64,000 nt of DNA from positions 124,001-188,000 of the forward strand of contig CAZFZN010000006.1 in the NCBI GenBank assembly GCA_964523105.1, written 5' to 3'. Made by a program: the position numbers and the translations under genes. The notes beneath the pieces were generated by a model. That model ran no database searches, was not told the origin of the DNA, and worked only from the letters and a program-made list of their open reading frames with translations. The stretch comes from V1-33 sp964523105. Its GTDB lineage: Bacteria; Verrucomicrobiota; Verrucomicrobiia; Verrucomicrobiales; V1-33. This document shows positions 59,026 through 64,000 of this stretch, piece after piece (the stretch's first letter is position 1; each line of letters starts with the position of its first letter).

Positions 59026-62000
59026 ATGAACTCCACCGACTTGCGTGCGGCTGTCCGCCGCGCGACCCCATTCTGTTTTGCCGCCGCGATCACTGCGGTC
59101 AGTCTCAGCACCGCCAGGGCCGATCTTGTGGCCTTTTGGGACATGAACACGCCGGGGAATTCCGGCGTGCAGCCTGATGTCCGTGCCGGCCTGGCCGCGC
59201 GGCTGCTCGGCGGCGCGGTCCTCACCGGAGACGGCGAAGGCCATACCGGCCTTGCCGGGGACAGGGCAGCGCGTTTCGGCACCGCCGGACAGCGTCTCTA
59301 CTATCCTGACAACGGCTACTTCACCGCCGCCGCGTCGGGCAATGTGCTCTCCGTCAGTTTTTGGGTCAAACATGTGGCGGTGCGCAATGCGACCGCGATT
59401 TCCTTTGTGGCGCCGGCGACCCTTGGCGCACGGGGTTTTCAAACCCATGCGCCATGGGGCAATAACAACATCTATTTCGACACCGGCGGCTGCTGTGATG
59501 CCACCATGCGCACCTCGATTGCCCATGTGGTCGATTACACCACCTGGCACCACCTCGCCCTCGTGAAGGACGGCGACAACAAATTCATCTACTTCGACGG
59601 CAGCCTCCTCACCACGGGCGTGAATACGGCTCCCATTGCGACGGCCATCACGGAGTTGTTCATCGGCAACGCGCCTCTCGGTACCGAGGCGGTGAACGGG
59701 GACATCGACGACGTCGCCGTTTTTTCCCATGCGCTCAGCGCCACGGACGCCTTCAGCCTTTCTACCGGGGTTTCGCCCGAGACGCTTCCGGGGGTGTCCG
59801 CCACCGATTCGGACATCGACGGGCTGGCTGACATGTGGGAGTACCGATTCTTCCCCGGCGATCTCACGCAATTGACCGGCCTCTTGCAGGACAAGGACCT
59901 CGACGGTCTCAGCAATGAAACGGAGTTCCTCAGGGGAACCAATCCGGGCAATCCCGATACCGACGGAGACAGTCTGAACGACAGCGTGGAAACCGGCTCC
60001 GGCAACTGGCTCGATATCACTGACACCGGCACGTCTCCATTTCTGACCGATTCCGACGGGGATACGCTGCGCGACGATTACGAGACCAACACCGGCATCT
60101 TCGTCAGCGTCACGGAGACGGGCACCAATCCCAATACCCGGGATTACGACGGAGACCTGATCGAGGACGGCGTGGAGATCGCCTATGGCTCGAGCCCGGT
60201 GAGTGGAGGCAGCACGCCCATCGTGCCCGGCATCCCCACCCTGCTCGCCTGGTGGCAGTTCGACGACGCTGCCAATGCCCCCAGTCCCCGCGACACGCGC
60301 GCCGGCCTGCGCGGGACTTTCGCCGGCGCCGCATCCTATTCCAATGACGGGGAAGGCGGTTCGGGAATGCCCGGCGACCGCGCCCTGCGCATCACCGCTG
60401 CAGGCGGAAAAATGACCAACGTCAGCGGGGCGTGGTCCAACATCGCCACGCGGCTGGACAAACTGACCGTGAGCTACTGGATCAAAGTGAGCGCTCAGAC
60501 CGCCTCCTCCGCCTGCTGGTTTACCTCGCCGTCCTCCAATAACGCCACCCGGGGATTTCAGGCGCACTGTCCCTACAATGGCGCCATTGTGTATTTCGAC
60601 ACCGCCGGCTGCTGTAATGCCGACCAGCGGCTCTCCGGAACGATCAGCGGTATCACCTGGGCCGGCCAGTGGCACCACTGCGTTCTGCTCAAGGACGGCG
60701 CTGACAAACGACTCTATATCGACGGCGTGGAACGGCTGTCCTCGACCGGTAACGCCCCGTTGCCGCAGGATTTCACCACCCTGAATGTTGGAGCGGATCA
60801 GGGTACCGGCAGCATCATCGGCTGGCTCGACGACTTCGCCGTCTTCGCCGCTCCGCTGAGCCAGCAGGAAATCACCGATCTGGCCACCCGTGCCAAAACG
60901 CCGGTGCAAATCGGGGCCTATCAGGACACCGACACCGACGGCATCTTTGACATATGGGAGTATGCCTATTTTCCCGCCGACCTGACCAAACTGGGCGCTG
61001 AGCCGGCCGACCGCGACAGCGATGGCTCCACGGATGTGAATGAATTTGCACAGAATACCGATCCGACCGACCCGGATACCGATGATGACACGCTGCCGGA
61101 CGGCGTGGAAACCGGCACCGGAACGTGGCTCAGCGAGTCCAGCCGCGGCACCAATCCCCGAAGCCCTGACAGTGACGGCGACGGCCTGCGCGACGACGTC
61201 GAGACGAACGACGATACCTACGACGGACCCGGGGACACCGGAACCGATCCGAATCTGGCCGATTCCGACAACGACACCTTCCCGGACGGTATCGAAGTCT
61301 CCTATCAAACCGATCCGACGGTGACCGCCGAGGTCCCCTTCAGCCCCGGGCAGACCTTCCTGCTCGCGCACTGGGCCTTCAATGATGACAGCAATCCCGC
61401 CATCGCCAGCGATGCCGTGGCCGGATTCACCGGAGCCGTGACCGGCACCTATACGGCCGATGCCGGAGGTCACAGCGGCGCCGCCGGAGACAAAGCGATG
61501 TGCTTCGTGCCGAATCAGGCGGTCACGATCGACGGGCGGTTCATGAGACTGGCCGCGCCGGATGATGCCATTACCATCAGTTTCTGGCAGAAGCTCAACA
61601 CCGTCCGGGGATCCTCCGCCTTCTGGGCCGTCTCGCCTTCGTCCGCCAATGCGGCCGACCCCAGCGGCCGCGGCCTCCAGGCTCACGCGCCATGGAGCGA
61701 CTCCACGATCTACTTCGATCACTCCGGCTGCTGTGACCCTGGCATCCACCGGATTTTCGGACCGCTGCCCGCCATGGACGTTACCCAGTGGCACCATTTC
61801 GCCTTTCTCAAGAAGGGGAGCATCAAGCAGGTCTATGTGGACGGCATTCTCGCCGTCGATGGCGCCGGCGGGCTGCCGCTGGCGGGCGACTTCACCACGC
61901 TCACCCTCGGGGGCGGACCCGCGGGCTACATGGACGGCTGCATCGATGACTTCGCCATTTTCGCCGGTGGCCTGACTCATGCGCAAATCTGCCGTCTCGC

Positions 62001-62274
62001 CATTCACGAATCCCCGGCCTCCGTGCTCACGCCCGTTCCCGGTGCGGGGCCGTTCGAGATCACCGCTCTGCAACTGCTGCCCGCAGACATGATCCGGCTG
62101 ACATGGAATTCCAATCCCGGCTGTGCCTATCGTGTGGAAATGTCGGACACGCTCGAATCCAACAGCTGGTCTGTCCTCGTGTCCAATATCCCGAGCGCCG
62201 GCCTCAGCACCACGGCGGACGTGCAGCTTCCGGCCGGATTGAGCCGCGTCTTCATTCGAGTCACGGAAATGTGA
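59026..62274 (+). CDS. Three-LamG surface protein with calcium repeats
   Basis: 1082 residues from the ATG at 59026 (signal peptide 'FCFAAAITAVSLSTARA'). Three LamG/concanavalin-type domains are each followed by a regular 'W-HH-x-x-x-L-KDG' strand and a conserved Gly-Cys-Cys motif ('YFDTGGCCD', 'YFDTAGCCN', 'YFDHSGCCD'). They are separated by thrombospondin-3-like Ca2+ linkers ('DTDGDSLNDSVETGSG', 'DSDGDTLRDDYETNTG', 'DSDGDGLRDDVETN'). A verrucomicrobial C-terminal tail ('YRVEMSDTLESNSWSVLV') ends the protein. It is likely a surface adhesin or glycan-binding protein and the probable output of the upstream sigma/anti-sigma pair. An earlier ATG at 58966 lacks a signal peptide at its N-terminus. 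Confidence 0.85.
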   Translation: MNSTDLRAAVRRATPFCFAAAITAVSLSTARADLVAFWDMNTPGNSGVQPDVRAGLAARLLGGAVLTGDGEGHTGLAGDRAARFGTAGQRLYYPDNGYFTAAASGNVLSVSFWVKHVAVRNATAISFVAPATLGARGFQTHAPWGNNNIYFDTGGCCDATMRTSIAHVVDYTTWHHLALVKDGDNKFIYFDGSLLTTGVNTAPIATAITELFIGNAPLGTEAVNGDIDDVAVFSHALSATDAFSLSTGVSPETLPGVSATDSDIDGLADMWEYRFFPGDLTQLTGLLQDKDLDGLSNETEFLRGTNPGNPDTDGDSLNDSVETGSGNWLDITDTGTSPFLTDSDGDTLRDDYETNTGIFVSVTETGTNPNTRDYDGDLIEDGVEIAYGSSPVSGGSTPIVPGIPTLLAWWQFDDAANAPSPRDTRAGLRGTFAGAASYSNDGEGGSGMPGDRALRITAAGGKMTNVSGAWSNIATRLDKLTVSYWIKVSAQTASSACWFTSPSSNNATRGFQAHCPYNGAIVYFDTAGCCNADQRLSGTISGITWAGQWHHCVLLKDGADKRLYIDGVERLSSTGNAPLPQDFTTLNVGADQGTGSIIGWLDDFAVFAAPLSQQEITDLATRAKTPVQIGAYQDTDTDGIFDIWEYAYFPADLTKLGAEPADRDSDGSTDVNEFAQNTDPTDPDTDDDTLPDGVETGTGTWLSESSRGTNPRSPDSDGDGLRDDVETNDDTYDGPGDTGTDPNLADSDNDTFPDGIEVSYQTDPTVTAEVPFSPGQTFLLAHWAFNDDSNPAIASDAVAGFTGAVTGTYTADAGGHSGAAGDKAMCFVPNQAVTIDGRFMRLAAPDDAITISFWQKLNTVRGSSAFWAVSPSSANAADPSGRGLQAHAPWSDSTIYFDHSGCCDPGIHRIFGPLPAMDVTQWHHFAFLKKGSIKQVYVDGILAVDGAGGLPLAGDFTTLTLGGGPAGYMDGCIDDFAIFAGGLTHAQICRLAIHESPASVLTPVPGAGPFEITALQLLPADMIRLTWNSNPGCAYRVEMSDTLESNSWSVLVSNIPSAGLSTTADVQLPAGLSRVFIRVTEM

Positions 62275-62331
62275 CGCGGTCATCCCGCCTTGCATTCCGG
62301 CGCGCGGCGGTCATGGGCCTGACTGATTCCC

Positions 62332-62805
62332 ATGACCCCGCGTGCCGCCGCCATCGACCTGATTCAGCGTTACTTCCGCGCCTTCAACGAAGGCGGGCGT
62401 GACGCGTTCCTCGCCCTGCTCACGGAGGATGTAGAGCATCACCTCAACCAGGGCGGCATCGAGACCGGTGTTTCCGCCTTCCGGGAGTTCATGCAGCGCA
62501 TGGACCGGTGCTATGCCGAGCGGATCGAAGACCTCGTCATCATGGCGGATGAAAGCGGGACGCGTGCGGCGGCGGAATTCACGGTGCATGGCCGCTACCT
62601 TGCGCAGGATGACGGACTGCCGCCGGCCACGGGGCAAACCTACACGCTGCCGGCCGGAGCCTTCTTCACGCTGCGGGACGGTCGCGTGGGCCGCGTCAGC
62701 ATGTATTACAATCTGCAGGACTGGCTGCTGCAGGTCGCGGACAGTCCGGCCCCGGCAGGGAGTCCGGACGGCGGGAACCCTAACCCTGAAAAGGAAAATG
62801 GATAG
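62332..62805 (+). CDS. Ketosteroid-isomerase-related protein (SnoaL/NTF2 fold)
   Basis: 157 residues with 'YFRAFNEGGRDAFLALLTED', 'HHLNQGGIETGVSAFREFMQ', 'RAAAEFTVHGRYLAQDDGLP', 'YTLPAGAFFTLRDGRVGRVS' and 'MYYNLQDWL', matching the ketosteroid isomerase-related group (TIGR02096) of NTF2-like proteins. The real reaction of this group is not established. The last ~20 residues are a polar Pro/Asn/Glu tail. Likely cytoplasmic. It is 57 bases after the LamG gene and may be an independent unit. Confidence 0.9.
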   Translation: MTPRAAAIDLIQRYFRAFNEGGRDAFLALLTEDVEHHLNQGGIETGVSAFREFMQRMDRCYAERIEDLVIMADESGTRAAAEFTVHGRYLAQDDGLPPATGQTYTLPAGAFFTLRDGRVGRVSMYYNLQDWLLQVADSPAPAGSPDGGNPNPEKENG

Positions 62806-62870
62806 GAAGAAAACCGCAGCCGACCGAAGGAAGACCGGCGAACATTTCGACTTAACTGCTGAGCCAAATG

Positions 62871-62980
62871 GACACTGATTAACACGGATTGACGCATGAA
62901 ATCGGATTCACTCCCCGGAGGAGGATTCCCGTGAACACAACTTGCTGAGTATCCGTGTTCATCCGGGTCCATCCGTGGTT
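62871..62980. repeat. Imperfect inverted repeat with 'ACACGGAT' units (dispersed-repeat type)
   Basis: 'GATTAACACGGATTGACG' on the left and, inverted, 'GTATCCGTGTTCATCCGGG' on the right, followed by 'TCCATCCGTGGTTC'. Units built on ATCCGTG(T/G) with spacing of about 10 recur within it. I recall similar short intergenic repeats in Planctomycetes and Verrucomicrobia. It lies between convergent genes. Confidence 0.5.
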
Positions 62981-62997
62981 CTATTTCCCTTTTAAGG

Positions 62998-63861
62998 CTA
63001 ACCCGTGATGCCGAGCGCCCACTGGAGCAGCGCCTTGCTCTCGCGCCATGCCATGATGCTGGCTTTCACCCCGTTCTTTTCCCATGCCCCGAGCAGAACA
63101 CAGATGACCGTGCGTCCGCGCAGGGTGGCGCTGGAGATGAGGCACTTTCCGGCGGCATTGGTGAATCCGGTTTTCATGCCGGTGCACTGCGGCAGGTGAT
63201 AGCTGCTTTTGGGATTGAGCAGCGTGTTGGTGCTCTGCATCTTCAGGGTGCGCCCGTTGCCGCGTTTGATGGTGAGTTCCCACCGGCCCACGATGCTGCG
63301 GATGGTGGGATTGAAGAGTGCGGCGCGGGCGACGCGGGACATGTCGCGCGCCGTGGAAAACTGCCCTTCGGCCGGCAGGCCGTGAGGATTGATGAAGTGG
63401 CTGTTCCGCATGCCGAGCTGGGCGGCCTTGCGGTTCATCATGGCGCTGAAGCCGGCGACGCTGCCGCCGACATTCCGGGCGACACACTGCGCGGCGTCGT
63501 TGTAGCTTTTGATCAGCAGCGCCTGCACCAGCGTCTGCAGCGGCAGCTTCTCTCCCGGTTTGAGATAGAGTTTGGTGGGCTCGACTTTGGTGTCCGCCTC
63601 GGTGACCGTGATGGTCTTCTTCATGTCGGCGCTCTCCAGCGCGACGAGTGCGGTGAGCAGTTTTTGCGTGCTGGCGACGGGCCGCCGTTCGTCGGCGGCC
63701 TTTTCGAAGAGCACCTGGCCGTTCATGGCATCGATGACGATGCAGGCGCGGGACTCGATGTGAGGCGGCGGCGGCAGGCGGAACTGAGCGTCAGCGGTTC
63801 CGGGCGCCGCGGCGGCGAGGCCGAGCAGGGAAGTGCGGAGGAACTGGCGGCGGCTGGTCAT
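62998..63861 (-). CDS. D-alanyl-D-alanine carboxypeptidase (peptidase S11)
   Basis: 287 residues. Twin-arginine-type signal ('MTSRRQFLRTSLLGLAAAA'), then the three penicillin-binding motifs: SxxK as STQK (Ser64, Lys67), SxN as SYN (119-121), KTG (230-232). It trims the terminal D-Ala of peptidoglycan stem peptides in the periplasm, like DacA/DacF. It lacks the long C-terminal amphipathic anchor of many S11 enzymes, so it may be soluble. Its ATG overlaps the stop of an upstream gene (ATGA) that is cut by the window edge. Confidence 0.93.
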   Translation of the reverse strand: MTSRRQFLRTSLLGLAAAAPGTADAQFRLPPPPHIESRACIVIDAMNGQVLFEKAADERRPVASTQKLLTALVALESADMKKTITVTEADTKVEPTKLYLKPGEKLPLQTLVQALLIKSYNDAAQCVARNVGGSVAGFSAMMNRKAAQLGMRNSHFINPHGLPAEGQFSTARDMSRVARAALFNPTIRSIVGRWELTIKRGNGRTLKMQSTNTLLNPKSSYHLPQCTGMKTGFTNAAGKCLISSATLRGRTVICVLLGAWEKNGVKASIMAWRESKALLQWALGITG

Positions 63862-63998
63862 GATTTGGTTCTGGTCGGTTTTGGGGAGGGTTTGGCGGAT
63901 TGGGGCGGAGCGGATTTTTGCGGAGGCGCCGGTTTCGCGGGTTTCGGAGGCGGAGCATCTTTGGCCGCAGAATCCGTGCCGGCAAGCCGGGCCTCCAT
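63858..63998 (-). CDS. C-terminal end of an upstream gene, Lys/Pro/Ala-rich (partial)
   Basis: On the minus strand the frame ending with the TGA at 63860-63858 overlaps the carboxypeptidase start (ATGA). It encodes a tail rich in Pro, Lys, Ala and Ser ('APPPKPAKPAPPQKSAPPQS'). It is open to the window edge. An ATG at 63998 exists, but the gene more likely begins outside, so this may be the disordered end of an envelope protein. The overlap suggests an operon with the carboxypeptidase. Confidence 0.5.
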   Translation of the reverse strand: MEARLAGTDSAAKDAPPPKPAKPAPPQKSAPPQSAKPSPKPTRTKS

Positions 63999-64000
63999 GT

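Noticed and set aside
1..64000. CRISPR arrays, insertion sequences, rRNA genes, prophage structural genes
   Set aside because: No regularly spaced identical repeats, transposase motifs or rRNA-like stretches were seen; the PolyVal-type kinase is the only phage-like element.

Overview
The window looks like chromosomal DNA from a Verrucomicrobiota bacterium, probably a Chthoniobacter/Verrucomicrobium relative. Evidence: a Verru_Chthon cassette protein A at the left edge; DUF1552, PVC-type dehydrogenase/haem, FG-GAP, LamG and choice-of-anchor-type secreted giants; planctomycete/verrucomicrobial-type ECF sigma factors and a Ser/Thr kinase. The DNA is GC-rich, so many long antisense open frames are spurious, and most genes lack an obvious Shine-Dalgarno sequence.

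Layout. 0-10.4 kb holds housekeeping and regulatory genes: Verru_Chthon protein A (5'-truncated), a metal-type ABC permease coupled to a LOG-family protein, an Rrf2 regulator, ligA, an excisionase-HTH/receiver fusion, a dihaem/FGE-sulfatase-like secreted protein and an MBL exonuclease. 10.4-12 kb is a gene graveyard with two decayed genes. 12-16.5 kb holds a DUF1552 Tat protein, a fused Fe3+-type ABC permease and a zinc aminopeptidase lipoprotein. 16.5-23.8 kb is a one-strand cluster: OsmC-like, acyl-CoA-dehydrogenase-like flavoprotein, DUF547, outer-membrane barrel, cytoplasmic PhnD-like protein, small cytochrome c, TusA-like, DsrE-like, PolyVal-type kinase and a TusA::OsmC fusion broken by a TAA. 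This is the best candidate for an undescribed system; sulfur-relay or thiol-redox chemistry is inferred only from the families present.

23.9-33.2 kb holds a membrane Ser/Thr kinase, a 2069-residue secreted repeat protein, an ECF sigma factor and a PPC-domain protein. 33.3-39.1 kb holds two related esterases, the second fused to a PVC dehydrogenase and a haem domain. 39.4-40.6 kb is a MetE-like gene interrupted by an in-frame TGA at a probable Cys codon, with a hairpin placed like a bacterial SECIS. It is either a nonsense pseudogene or a candidate selenoprotein. 40.8-52.1 kb is a tight three-gene operon of giant exported proteins (1556, 1000 and 1192 residues). 52.2-55.9 kb encodes a LamG/sorbosone-dehydrogenase/cytochrome fusion.

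56-62.3 kb has tRNA-Arg(UCU), then an ECF sigma factor, a membrane anti-sigma-like protein with secretin-like periplasmic parts, and a three-LamG surface protein, together resembling a cell-surface signalling unit. The right edge has a ketosteroid-isomerase-like protein, a dispersed-type repeat, a D,D-carboxypeptidase and the C-terminal end of a further gene coupled to it.

Five gene-disrupting lesions (three in-frame stops, two frameshifts) in four loci are unusual for one 64-kb window. They point either to ongoing gene decay or to consensus errors, so they should be checked against reads. All family assignments were made by eye from sequence; no database search was run.
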